From positions 1,781,001 to 1,845,000 of the forward strand of contig NC_134282.1 in the NCBI RefSeq assembly GCF_949628215.1: a DNA stretch of 64,000 nt. The letters run 5' to 3'. This DNA is from Phalacrocorax aristotelis. Its lineage: Eukaryota; Chordata; Aves; Suliformes; Phalacrocoracidae. A model generated the notes under the pieces. That model saw nothing but the letters and a program-made list of their open reading frames with translations. It did no database searches and had not been told where the DNA came from. The position numbers and the translations under genes are program-made. Below, one piece after another: positions 25,339 to 59,520 of this stretch; position 1 is the stretch's first letter, and each line of letters starts with the position of its first letter.

Positions 25339-28300
25339 ATTAAAAAAAAAAAAATCCGGTTCCAGAAGTATTAGCCTCCTTCCTGCAGCTTTTCGCATCA
25401 GCTATTCCACGCAGTCCTTGGGTGCGGAAGCCAAGTGACCTGCATTGCTCTCGTTAAGTGGCCCAGTGCTTTTCCTTTTGACAATTCAGCTCTAAATGAG
25501 GTAGTTTTGGCCCATCACAAACTCCAGCTGATTTGCTCTAACAGAATGATTTGGCATGATGCTCAGTGCGCAGAAAGCAGCGTATTCGCAAAGCTTGCTC
25601 AATCACCCCGATAAACTGAGGCGTTCAGGAGGACTTTGCTTAGATTCTTAGATTTCAACGTGCAGTTAATCTCCTGTAATCCCCCTCCAAATTAGGGGGC
25701 TGCCAAAGCATACCACAGCCGAAAGCACTTGTTGTCAGTTATGTGCAGTGTGAATTTTACAAGGAATTGTGTAACTTAGGGTGAACCAAATAACCTTCCT
25801 TACCTGTGTGGCCCTTCGAAACTTCATACTATAAACCTAGCAACTTGCTGCTTCTCCTGTGGCCGCAGAGGTCTGCGCCGTGGGGGCTTATTTAGATGCT
25901 ACCTGTTCTGCCCCTCTAACACTGTAAATAGCCATTTCCTCTCCTCTTCCTGATTTCATTCTGATTTTGATGTCAGTTGCTTATAAACGATAGGTTCTGA
26001 TCAAGTACAGTTGAGTGTAGATATAGGAGAAATCAAGTGACTGATGCCCATTTGAAACTACCGGGGAAGACTGCTTAACTCTCTGGTGCCTGGCAGCGTG
26101 CCTGCACTCACAGTGGATGTTCTCTTGGGAATCTGAACATCTGTGGCCTTTGTGGAAAGTGGAATGAAGTCTGTTGGCTTCTCTTAAGTGACTTATTTCA
26201 AAGATAACGCGAATTTTAAATCACCAGGTTGGAAGATCATGTTAATCTGCCCTCGTCTGCCGTTACGGGGAGCCTGGGTCAGGCAGCAGATAGAAGTGCC
26301 CGCTACCTGGCGATATGCCAGGCCAGATCTGTGCCCGAGATGACGATTTGTCAGGTTTTCTGACATTCGTAATCCTAAATTTCAGTACTTCCGGACTGTG
26401 CCTGTAAACTTGCCGTGTCTGTGATGGTGAAGGTGCCAATAAACGTACCAGGAGATTGGCCGTTCCCATTTCACAGGAGATCCACCGTTAGAAAAAGGTG
26501 CGCCCTGCGCTGGAGCAGCGCACGCCTGCTGCCGGCAGGCCGTGGCGTAGGACCAAAGTCACCCTGTATTGCATGTCGCGGGAATTCCTCAGCGCTTTGC
26601 TTTATGATCCCTCTGCATTAACGGAGCTATAACGGAATTCTTGTCACTCTGAGGGGAGCAGCTCTTTGGGATCTTGCAGGCTTCCTGGTTGGTTTATTTT
26701 TTTAGTGGTGCACTTATTTATTTTTTTTTTGTGAACTCCCAGCTGCCTTGAGTGAATCATTCTGGAAATGTGTTACTAAGGGATTTTAAGAAAATATTCT
26801 TTTTCTAAAAACGCTTTTTCCATAGAAGCGTGTTTTGAACCAATTTCCTAGTCAACGCCTTTGCGAAGACAGGTGCCATTTTTACAATCTGGTATTAAAA
26901 CTAGTTTCTACTTGTGAAACCCCAAAAAGAATTTTACAAACGTGTATAATTTTTCTTAAAAGCCCGGGTGGACTGTGAAGGCGGTAACGGCTCTCGTACA
27001 GGCATTACTGGGAATAATTTCACTGTCATCGTTGATGGGCAATTGTCTGTTGGATTCAGCTGCTTTTGAAATAAATAAAGGAACGCCAGCGATGTGCTGA
27101 TGAGGTTTCCAAAAGCATCACAGAAATACCTGCCCGTGCTCCGGGGCCGCAGGTCTTGCGGCAGCTCCTTTTGTTGGAGCACGAGGAAGCCTGGGAGAAG
27201 CCTGAGCATCCCGGGGAAGCTTCTTGGGACCTTTAGATCTGCCACGGTGGTGTTTGCTGTTCAGTTACTGCCCTGGAAATAGTTTTTAAAAAAATAAAAT
27301 CCAAAGCCTACAGATTTAATGTAAGGCATGTTATTGTGTCAGGCCAGATACTGAACTAGCACAGGCTGTGGCACTTCCTTCCCCAAACAGTTGTCAGAGG
27401 CCTTCCAAGAGCGATGCCCTTACTGGAGGGGATGCAGTTTTAACGGTAAAAGCGCAAAAAAAATGGGGAAGGCAATAAAATGACCCTTCATAGGTTTTGC
27501 TTAAAAGGTTTTATTCCCAGCTTTCTCAAAGAAAATGGGGCATGCCTGGGGGGGTTGGTGTAGGCGCACGTGTGGTGTGTCACTCCCCTACTACACCGCA
27601 GCGGTCACAGCGCTTGCGGGGGCAGCTTACCTGTCTTTAAAAGTTTGTTGCCAAACTCCATCCTTAGCTGAACTTCTTTCATCACGGAAAAGGAGTGACT
27701 AAGAACATGGTGCCAAAGCGGTGGCGAGTAACTCTTTCCCAGCCTCCCCTCTCAAAAGTCAGCTGCTTGATTGGGGCTCCGGAGGTGGAAGTGTTGTGCC
27801 CTGTGTAACGAGAATAATTTTATCCAGGTAGTGTGTTGGGTTTGTGTGTGTTTTTGTCAGCATCTGCTAAGGTGGCTTTGCCTTTGCAACAGGGACCACA
27901 GCTCAGGCGGGCGCTGGCTTGGGCTTGTTCCCGCGTAGGTGCAGACAACCCTTTTGTTGGCAGAGCGCGTGGCCGACAGTCTGGAAACCACAAAAAAAAA
28001 AACGCCTCTGCGTGGCAGCTTGCTGGTGTACGCTCGCTCCCGGGAACGCGGGCCGCTGCCCATCCGCTGCCAGACCCTCTTTCTGCCGCTGCCTCGCTCA
28101 ACTGCAGGCAGGGCGCAGCGGCCGGCAGAGCGCTGTGTCAGCGTAGTGACCGCAGTAGCTACCGTGGGAAACGGCCCGTGGCTTCAATAGCCTTTTCCCC
28201 CGCCGAAGGAGAGGGCCTGACCTTGGCTGGGCAAAGCTGGGCAGCTGCACCAGCCCGGCCGCGTGTGCGCACTGTAATGCATGGGTTGGCACTAGTTAAC

Positions 28301-29018
28301 TCTTCAGTTTGTGTAACCGCTTGTCCCACAACGGAGTCCCTGTTACCGTGAGGTGGAACGAAACCCTTGTGAAAACATTCCAAGAGTGCTTGGTCCCTCC
28401 TGGCCGAGGAGGCCGTCGCCTCGCTAGGTTTAGTGCTGTGCTTTCAGATGTTGGTGAGAGTTATTGGCTACTTCAGCTCGTTGGTATAAATGGTTGTGTA
28501 GCAGAATGACTGAGTTTTGAGATAGCATTTCCTGTAAAAGTACTTAAGCATGGGTTGATGGTGCACTTTGTATACAGTCCTCTGGCATGCATGCTGGGAA
28601 ACTACTTCCTACCCTTCAGAGGCACCACAAGCCTTTTTATCCAATTGCTGGTTATGTAAAATACATGCAGAATGTTAATGCGGTGTTGTTATGGTAAATG
28701 TGTGACAGTGTTACTAATCGATATAACTGATAACCGATTACATGTGCCTGACATTCTTATACCACACAGTATGTTTCGGTTTTAACTAATATGGACTTCG
28801 ATGGAATAGTCTTAGGTATTTCAAGCCTTTGTTTTACTTACACAATGGTGCTCTATTGGTGGGGTTTTTTTCTCCTTTTTTTAAAATAAAAGCATCTGAA
28901 CACTTGTAGTACGTATTACATCCAAAGGAGTCCACAACAAAATGCTTCTGAACATGCTTGATTTTGAGTTGCCGTCGGTTTCCAGCATTTCTCACCGGCT
29001 ACGTTTCCTTGGGGTTTT

Positions 29019-29055
29019 GGGGGGGGGGGGGGGGCTGCTTTTTTTTTTTTTTTTT
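29019..29055. repeat. G16 run then T17 run in the GNB4 3' UTR
   Basis: Sixteen G (29019-29034), a ctgc spacer, then seventeen T (29039-29055), about 330 nt before the distal poly(A) signal. Confidence 0.95.
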
Positions 29056-29364
29056 AAATTGTTGCTGACTACTTTGGAAAACTTTGGTAATGTTACCAAT
29101 GATGAAGTGATTCTGCACTGCCTTTGGATTGTGTATGTATTCAGAAACAGTCTTAAAGCTTTTATTTAAGCTACTAAAAAAAAACCAGGGACTTGTGCCA
29201 TTTGTTCTTTAACAGTGCTGTTGTAAAAAGACTTCCCTGTGAAAAAAAAAATCACTCGCTATGAACTCTGTTTATAGCTTTTTTTTTTTCCACGATGGAT
29301 CTTTTTTCTTTGTATTTGTACAGTGGCTCAGTGAAAAATGTTGCCATGAGTTGATATTGTAACC

Positions 29365-29370
29365 AATAAA
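29365..29370 (+). terminator. GNB4: Likely distal poly(A) signal of GNB4
   Basis: AATAAA in aaccaataaacaagtgc, followed within about 30 nt by a GT-rich element (tgtcagtggtggctgtt), the usual arrangement for cleavage and polyadenylation. Cleavage would fall near 29385. Confidence 0.6.
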
Positions 29371-29390
29371 CAAGTGCTTTTAACCAGACC

Positions 29391-31040
29391 CTGTCAGTGG
29401 TGGCTGTTATTAGAGCTGTACAGCGGAGCTGGGGCTTCCCCATGCCCGGCACCCACAGCAGGGCAGGGCTGGGCCTGCGCCTTGAACAATAAGCCGTTAC
29501 GCAGGTAACTGTCCCTGTGACCAAAGGGTTACGGTGATTCTGTCCCCTCCCAAGCCCTCTGTCTCCGTATGTTTTATGTTTTCTGCCCGAGAAAGCGGGG
29601 AGGCCTGTTCCCGCTGCAGCGAAGGGAGCTGGGGATGAAGCACCAGTCTCAGAGGGGGGGAAAGGTAGGTTTCAGAGCAGGCATCCCTCAGTGGGGCAGA
29701 GCTCCCGCTACACACGGCCCTGCTCCCGGCAGGGGCGGGCACCTGCCCTCCTTCCCTTTAACTCTGCAGCATTAGTTACTGTCTCCAGGCCCCAACGCCT
29801 CATTGATCAGCACCCCTGTGTGGGCGGCGGAGCTCGCTCAGCTGCTGCAGGAAGAAGCCTTTTCATTCAGCCACAGGGGTTCCGTCCTGTGTTACCTGTA
29901 GGAGAGCTGGGGGGAGGCTTGCGCCTGTCACACAGCTGCCAAAGAACTTACCAGAGCAAAGGGGGTAATATTTTTTTTTAATAAATAGCAGTAGAACACA
30001 TGCATGTAAAGTTTTATCTTGACACAACATCCATAAAAATGCTTCAGAAAACAAGCATCACTACACGTCTGTAGCCTCGGGTACCAGAGGCTGGGCTGCC
30101 GCTCATGTTCGTGTGTCACAGGGTCCCTCAAGTCCTCTGACGCCCCTCGCGCATCCGCCAACAGAAGCTGCCCGAGGGCCGTGCTCGTGCTGGGCCAGGC
30201 AGAAACAAATACCCAGTGCTGGAAACAGGCTCTTCGGCCTCAAATAACTCCCTGGCTCTAGCCTTGGCCTTTCACTCTGTTCCTTTATCGATAGCCCTTA
30301 TTTACTGGAAAATAGCAAGTCCCTATCGCTTAGTCATTCAGTCATGTTAACACTTCCATAAAAATATATAAATATCCTGAAAAGGCTTTTTCTTTTATAA
30401 TAAGTTAACATTTAAAAAGTCTAGTTAGAAAAAAGTGGGTGTTAAATGGCTACAGATGGCAACACCAAACACTTCATTTTAAAAAAAGAGGCTTTGCATT
30501 GCTGGAGGTGAGCACAGGTAAACGGCTCCAACAGCCCTGCCTAAAGTCTCGCCTAGCAGAGACCTGGCCTACAGCCGAGCCACAGGCCTGCACCAGTAAG
30601 GCCTGTCAAACCCAGCCTCTCCCTGCTCTCTGGCTCCAGCAGCAGGAGCTCGAGATCACACTGGACACCTTAAGCTTCCCCACCCAACGTGCAAAAAGTG
30701 TATTTTTACTTAATCGGCGCCATTGTGTCGAAAGGTGGCAGCCAGAGGGGGAATCAGAGCCTTGCGTTACTACCACCTCTCGCTCCGGTTGGAGAACAGG
30801 AGCTGCTGCCCAACCCCGCTTCTCTCGCTTTCAGAACAGAGCCCTTTCCCCACGCTCACGTTCAGCCATCCTTTCACTAAACAAAACCACACGAAAACGC
30901 AGCATCCTCCCGCCCCGGCTCATTCCTAAGCACCGGGCGACAGGAGGTGGTGATAACCGGGGTAAGCTGGGCCTCCCTGCCTGAGCTCCTGGATGCCAGG
31001 AAGCGAGACTTGCCGCTGCTCAATACTAACAAAAACCAGT
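29391..31040. other. Intergenic gap between convergent GNB4 and MFN1
   Basis: No gene recognised. It is moderately GC-rich with an AT-rich centre (29970-30430). A 181-codon open frame on the plus strand (30439-30984) has no family signature and sits in GC-rich sequence, so I treat it as chance. Part of this stretch may belong to longer 3' UTRs of either neighbour. Confidence 0.55.
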
Positions 31041-31053
31041 AAGGATGTGGGGT

Positions 31054-31059
31054 TTTATT
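31054..31059 (-). terminator. MFN1: Likely poly(A) signal of MFN1
   Basis: TTTATT on the plus strand (AATAAA on the gene strand), about 260 nt past the MFN1 stop, followed on the gene strand by a T/G-rich element (ggtttttgttag). A longer 3' UTR cannot be excluded. Confidence 0.5.
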
Positions 31060-31318
31060 GTCAAGTGCCCAAAGAAATTTAGTGTTTAGAGATAATTTTT
31101 AACTCAAAAATCTGCAAAACAAACATAACTGAGTACCACGGCTCCTCGGTTTGGTTCACCGTCGGAGCCCAAACCAGGTTTGACAATAATTAACAAGTGT
31201 AATCAAAGTAACATTTAAAATATAAATCATTTCGTGTGGCTCCACAGAGGAGAAGTGTCACCTGTAAAGTTTCTACTTTGTCCTACAAAGGATCACCAGG
31301 GAGGTTCGCAACGATGCT

Positions 31319-54353
<23,035 letters not shown>

Positions 54354-54822
54354 TATGCAACTGCAAGGAAAGTTACATAAAAGTGACCAAAACGCTCAGG
54401 ACACCCGTGTACGCGAAGAGCGATACGCTTCTCACCCAGGGGTTGCAGGAAAAAGAAAAAACCCAAAACTCCAGACCACGACGAACGCCGGTAAGCTCAG
54501 TTTATGCCGGTTCTATTCCCCTGACCTCTCCGCCTCACCTCGCGCCCCGACAGCGGCTCACAGACCTCGGGGACAGTTTAAAACCGATTCGGGGCGGTCT
54601 GTTCTCGAAATAGGGAGACTTTCCCCTCACAAATCGCGGCTCAGAGCCTCCCCTTCCCCCCCCGCCCGGAGGTCAGCGCCGCCCCCTCAGCCCGCCGAGT
54701 GCAGGCCCTGTCCCCGCCACCGGCCCGGGGAAGGTCCCGCCGCGCCCGCCCGCCGCCGAGAGGAGGGCGAGGGCCCGAGAGCTGGAGGCCGTGGGCGGCC
54801 CGACCCGGCCCCGCTCACTTAC

Positions 54823-54870
54823 GGAGCCCCGGCCCGCTCCGCCATTACCCGCCCAGCGGGGCCCACCCCG
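54823..54870 (-). other. MFN1: MFN1 non-coding exon 1 (3' edge sure, 5' edge approximate)
   Basis: On the gene strand a consensus donor, gctcc|gtaagt, ends an exon at 54823 within a CpG island, 462 nt upstream of exon 2. The transcription start is not determined. An ATG at 54845 in this exon, in good Kozak context, is in frame with the main ORF after splicing. Confidence 0.6.
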
Positions 54871-54895
54871 CCACCGCCGGGACGGAGGCGGACAC

Positions 54896-54910
54896 CGCTT
54901 CCGCTTCCGC
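54896..54910 (-). promoter_or_regulatory. MFN1: Tandem ETS/GABP-like sites
   Basis: The gene strand reads GCGGAAGCGGAAGCGG, two overlapping GGAAG cores about 75 nt upstream of the exon 1 donor. GABP (NRF-2) sites of this kind are common in promoters of nuclear-encoded mitochondrial genes. Binding is inferred, not shown. Confidence 0.45.
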
Positions 54911-54932
54911 CCCACCCGCCCCCAGAGCCGCC

Positions 54933-54949
54933 GGGGGGGGGGGGGGGGG
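54933..54949. repeat. Poly-G run (17 nt) in the MFN1 promoter
   Basis: Uninterrupted G on the plus strand, C on the gene strand, between the ETS-like and YY1-like motifs. Likely length-polymorphic and prone to sequencing error. Confidence 0.9.
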
Positions 54950-54950
54950 A

Positions 54951-54997
54951 GCCGCCATTTTTAATGAGGGCGCAACGGACGGGGCGGCCGCCATCTT
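54951..54997 (-). promoter_or_regulatory. MFN1: Two YY1-like sites upstream of MFN1
   Basis: The gene strand has AAGATGGCGGC (54987-54997), a canonical YY1 match, and AAAATGGCGGC (54951-54961). YY1 sites typically lie near the start of TATA-less promoters and position transcription. Confidence 0.5.
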
Positions 54998-55100
54998 CAG
55001 CGAGGGCAGGGGCGGGGCGCGACGGCGGGGCCGCTCCCAAATGGAGCCTGGGCCTTCCCCGTGAGGTGGCGGCGGCCGCCCGCGCCGGCGGAGCGGGGGG

Positions 55101-55145
55101 AGGAGGAGGAGGAGGAGGAGGAGGAGGAGGAGGAGGAGGAGGAGG
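55101..55145. repeat. (AGG)n array, about 15 units
   Basis: Perfect AGG repeats preceded by a six-base G run, upstream of MFN1. Four or more G pairs on one strand make it G-quadruplex- or triplex-prone. Confidence 0.95.
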
Positions 55146-55200
55146 GCGGCCCCCACCCCGTTAGCGGGTGCCGTGGGGGTCTCGAACAAAGACAACGCAG

Positions 55201-58200
55201 CCTGACTTGGGGTTCCTGCATGCTGCCAGCACCGTGGTTTAATCAAAGTCAGCTCAAACGCCAAGTACGTTTCAGGAGTTAAAAAGCACTACTAAGTTAT
55301 ACATTTGATACAAGGACATAAGAAAATGAGAACAACCACAAACAACATCAACGACACTTAGTAAGCATCATAGAGAATGCGTTACTTGAGAATTACTAAT
55401 CTGCTAATTAAGTTCTTGCAATAATTGGTGGGATCTAATTTTTGAAGTCAACGGAACATTTCGTATAAAAAAGTTCTCTTGTTCAATAACAAACATGATC
55501 CGGGAAGCTGAAATACACGGCACGCATCTAACCTAAAGGCTCGTTAGTCTGAAAAGCAAAGCAGCAAATAGAAATTACTTCCAAATACAAAATACTTCCA
55601 AAACAAACTCTCATGATTTTGTCTAGCTTCTAGTTAGAACGCTGCTCTTGAAGCAGACGAGCCTTGCAGGTGCCAGCGCAACGACCAAGGAACAACTGAA
55701 TTCGGTATGCTCATTGAGTGTCTCAGAGGGAAGACAAAACACCAGCATACTTCCAATTACTACAGTTAATTTCTCTCATTGAAGACGGAGAGGAATGGCC
55801 CAAGCTGTGGGGCTGAAGACAGCTGCAGCCTCGGGCAGTCCCAGCCCAGCTGCATCTGCTGCGCTCAGCTCACCTCGGCGCAGCAATGGCAGGGCTCTGA
55901 CCTTCCACATACGCGCTCCATGGAAATAAACCAAACTCGTCGCCCCTTCCATGGGAATGCCACGCTGTCCTTGGCACGTACAGTCATTCCTTTTGGCTGC
56001 CAACTTCTAGACAGACTCCACTCATTACCTATTTTTTCTACTACTTAATATCTATCTTGTTTTAGGCCGCTGATCATGTGGAAGCTGATATCCTACTTCT
56101 GTTCCTGCTATGGTAAAATGGGACAAGCTACTCCTGTACATTTTCATTTACTTTCTGACATATTAAAAAGAAAATATTAACATTGTTCCCTTATTTATAA
56201 AATCCAACCTAAGACAAATTTGAATACATTTCCTAATTAGACACCATGAAGTACCTTTTAGTTAGGATTTATTTGGCTTCATAACATTCCTGCAGGGTAT
56301 TCTTTTCGTTCCCAGTTTAGAAATAACACAACTCAAAGATAGACATGGAGTTTTTCAGGAGTGAAGCAGCAAGTTTTCTGTGTCTCAGGGCTCTCTGCTT
56401 TTGCCTTGCCTGTACAGGACACAATGCCAGTCTATACAAACAGACACAATTCTTAAGCCCACTTATTTATTTTGGGCTGTTTTTTTAAATGCCTTTTTTC
56501 CACTTCTCATCACTGGCCCCTGGAGCAGTCTTCTCTCCAGAGCAAAACTGTGCCATTCCACCCGTGTCGTCACCAAGAGCTGGGTTTTAAGAGAACCAGC
56601 GTTCCCCGCTCTGTTATACCCCTATGAACAAGATCTCCTTTCCATATGTAAAATAATTCTTATTAGTGCTTTGTTAACTATATTGTTGCTACCACTTTAA
56701 GCCAGCCAGGATGAATGTGTTGAAAATAGGAAATTAGCAATTCTACCACAGCTACTGTCATTCTCTATACAACGGACTAATCAGAGTCAGGACACCATCA
56801 GGCTGCCCTCTTCAATGACTACACAGAAGATTTAGTAGTAAAATCAGCATTTCAAAGTGACAAAAATGGTCTTGCCTCCTACAAAGAAATATACGCTGCT
56901 TCACAGCAGACTTTCCAGAAATACTTCTCTAGAAATTAAAACTTCCATAGACTATATTCAACCAATTTTTATCCTTAGCTTTAAAAATCAAACGTGAAGA
57001 TCCTTGTGCACCTTGAAGCTGATAATACCAAATCTCACTGGTCAAGAAATGTTTTATACATTAATTACATCTATACAGAGCTTGCATTAGACAGACTTAC
57101 ATTACAAATTTACAGTCAATGTAAAGAAATAAACTCCACCACTAATTTATGGGTAATTTCACCCTGATAACTAGCACAATCTAAATGAACTCACCCTTAT
57201 TTTTATCTGTCCAAGTATCCACTCAGAAAGACAGCTACAGAATGAATTGTAATTCACTTCTAATGATTATAATGGCAGGACAGCACTATCTAATCTGAAC
57301 AGATGCATGAAATCACTTGAAAGTGATTAAAGTTAATAACATTTTTGTTCTGTACCAGTGTTTTAAGCCAGTATATAGGAGAAGTTTTAAATTTACAGAT
57401 TTAAAAACAACTGTCCTTGTATTATTAGCAGTGGAAAGCTAATTATAAATACAGAGAATTATAGTAATATAAACTAATAGAGGCTTGCTCTAAATGAGTT
57501 TGGTGACATACATCATTTCAGTGAGAGCTAAATTAAGATTTTAGATACGAAAATCATGCTCTTCGTACGTCCTCAGCTAGATCGCTTTGCAAATTCCCTT
57601 ACAATTACTCCATAAAACATGGCCCAATCTACACACAAGCAATTGTGTCTACTTGGTGCATTGTAAAACAAGAACTGAAGGTACATAAAGGAGACAAAAG
57701 TCATGTGTAAGGTCCGCAGTGACTGTGTGGAAGAGAGCGCTGTTTGGCAGTCGCACAGACAGGAGTTGAAATTAAACACTGAACAAAGAAAGGGAACAGT
57801 GAGGTCGGATAAGTAACCCAAGGGAAAAACAGGACAATTTTAAAATCTTATTGAGAGGTGAGAAATGCAGGCTGGTACGTGCATTTGGAGGCATTCATGC
57901 CTGGGACTTTTTGGAACGCCTTCATCTTTGGCAGGCTGGTGCAATTTGCTAAACATCAGCACAAATGACCTGCTGCCACAGAGGGTAACACGAGCTGGAT
58001 GTGTGGTTGGGATCAGTACGGCGTTACTTAAGCATGGAACTAGGCGTTGGCTTTCTCTTTGTCCCGTTTTAAACTCGAGGGAGGTGCCAGTGTACATTAG
58101 ATGTGAAAGTGCGGGGTGACCATCAGAACTGCCATTACAACATGCAGCTACCCCCATTGTCCTTCCCCCCAAAACGTGATCCATCGCACTGTGATTATTC

Positions 58201-58372
58201 CTAGTGAAACCCCCAGGTAAGGAAATTCACACCACCTAGTTGTTACGCATGCTTTGCTGATATAAAAACATTAAAATTGTATAATTGCTGTTAAAAGTGT
58301 ATTTAATATCACGTTTTAGTGACTGGAAATTAACTCCAATTCTAACAAATTGATTACAGGGAAAGAAAGTAA
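55201..58372 (-). other. ZNF639 3' UTR and MFN1-ZNF639 spacer
   Basis: AT-rich, no gene recognised. Gene-strand poly(A) candidates for ZNF639 are ATTAAA at 58302-58307 (about 70 nt past the stop), AATAAA at 56466-56471 and AATAAA at 56268-56273. I cannot tell which is used, so the boundary between 3' UTR and spacer is unknown. Confidence 0.55.
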
Positions 58373-59520
58373 TCAAGCTGTCTCATGTATCTGAAGATGA
58401 CTTAAAAGATCTTTTTCATTTCCAAACCTCATTAAGCAATCGGTACATTTATGAGGCAAATCTGCTGAATGCCTGAAATCCAAATGAGTTTTAAGGTCTT
58501 CAATCTGTCCTGTTGAATATTCACAGTATTGACACAAATAAATCCCTTCAGATAAATGAGAGCTTAGATGCTTGCAATATTCCAACATACCTGAAAAGCC
58601 CTTCCCACAGTCATCACAAACATGAGGGAATATTTTGGTGTGTTCAATCGCTACATGCCTGTTGACATTTGTATGCAGCCTGCTCCTAAAGCCGCACACT
58701 TGGCATACAAAGAAGTTTTTGCATTTGTCAAAACTGATTTTGTTTATGAGACTGTACTGTCCGCGCTCCTTGTTATTATAGCTGTCGCTTAACTCTATCA
58801 GTCGACACGCGTGTTCGTTCACCACGTGGCTGTGCAGATCTTCTGGGTCATTCGTTTCATGCTCACAGAACTGACACAAATACTGCTCGTCGCAGCTGTG
58901 CTCCTGGAAGTGCAGGTACAACTCGCTGCTGGAGGAGAACTGCATATCGCACTGCTCACACCAATACAGGTGGTCATTGAAGTGAGTGTCTGCTATGTGC
59001 TGACTCAGATTCTCAACTATCACTGTCTTGTAATCGCAATATTTACAGATGTACGGATCCTCCTCGTGTAGTTTTACATGTTCGATGAGCTGCACTTTGC
59101 TGGAGAAGCTTTCTTTACAAACTTTACAGACATGAGTGTCTGTACACGGCTTATGCTTCAGGATCATGTGCTGCTTTAAATCAGAAAAGTACTTGCTATT
59201 GAAGTCACAGAGCTCACACTTGTATAAGCCACTGCTGTTGGCTCTCAGCAAAGGCCATTTCTGTTGAGCTGTGATATTCAACGCCTGGTTCTTCTCAAAG
59301 ATTTTACAGGTTTCCAGAGGGATTTCCTCTAGGTCCTCGGCTTCTAGCTTCTCAGGTGACACGGTTTGTGTTTCTATATCGTGAACTTCTACAGCATTCA
59401 CTTCTGTTGTAGAAATTTCTACAGTTTGAATATCTAGAGGCTTCTCTTCTTCTGTAGGACTGTCACTGAATATAGGTGAATCACATAAGTCTCTGCACAT
59501 TCCATTATTAGTGCCTTTGT
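58373..59520 (-). CDS. ZNF639: ZNF639 last exon with all zinc fingers
   Basis: 1148 coding nt in one exon, beginning DKGTNNGMCRDLCD and ending LQIHETA, TGA. Acceptor catcctgcag ends at 59521. The apparent open frame continues upstream to 59578, but that part is intron. All nine C2H2 fingers are encoded here, as is usual for zinc-finger genes. Confidence 0.97.

Larger units (their letters stand above)
24560..29390 (+). other. GNB4: GNB4 3' UTR (about 4.8 kb, inferred)
   Basis: No conserved coding sequence from the stop to the AATAAA at 29365. It contains AT-rich blocks, a 16-base G run (29019-29034) followed by a 17-base T run (29039-29055), and several internal AATAAA hexamers (25333, 26438, 27473). 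A long 3' UTR is known for mammalian GNB4. The 27.8-28.5 kb part is GC-richer and opens frames on both strands, but none looks like protein. The exact end is inferred from the hexamer and the GT-rich sequence after it. Confidence 0.65.
54480..55200 (-). promoter_or_regulatory. MFN1: CpG-island promoter of MFN1
   Basis: Dense GC/CpG sequence around exon 1, with no TATA box evident. It carries tandem ETS-like and YY1-like motifs, a 17-base G run and a GGA array. Long open frames over it on both strands (for example 54289-55164) come from base composition and are not genes. Confidence 0.75.

Noticed and set aside
30439-30984. 181-codon plus-strand open frame in the GNB4-MFN1 gap
   Set aside because: No recognisable domain, no splice support, and a length expected by chance in GC-rich sequence.
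58811-59071. Plus-strand frame opposite the ZNF639 fingers
   Set aside because: A shadow of the well-supported zinc-finger exon on the minus strand.
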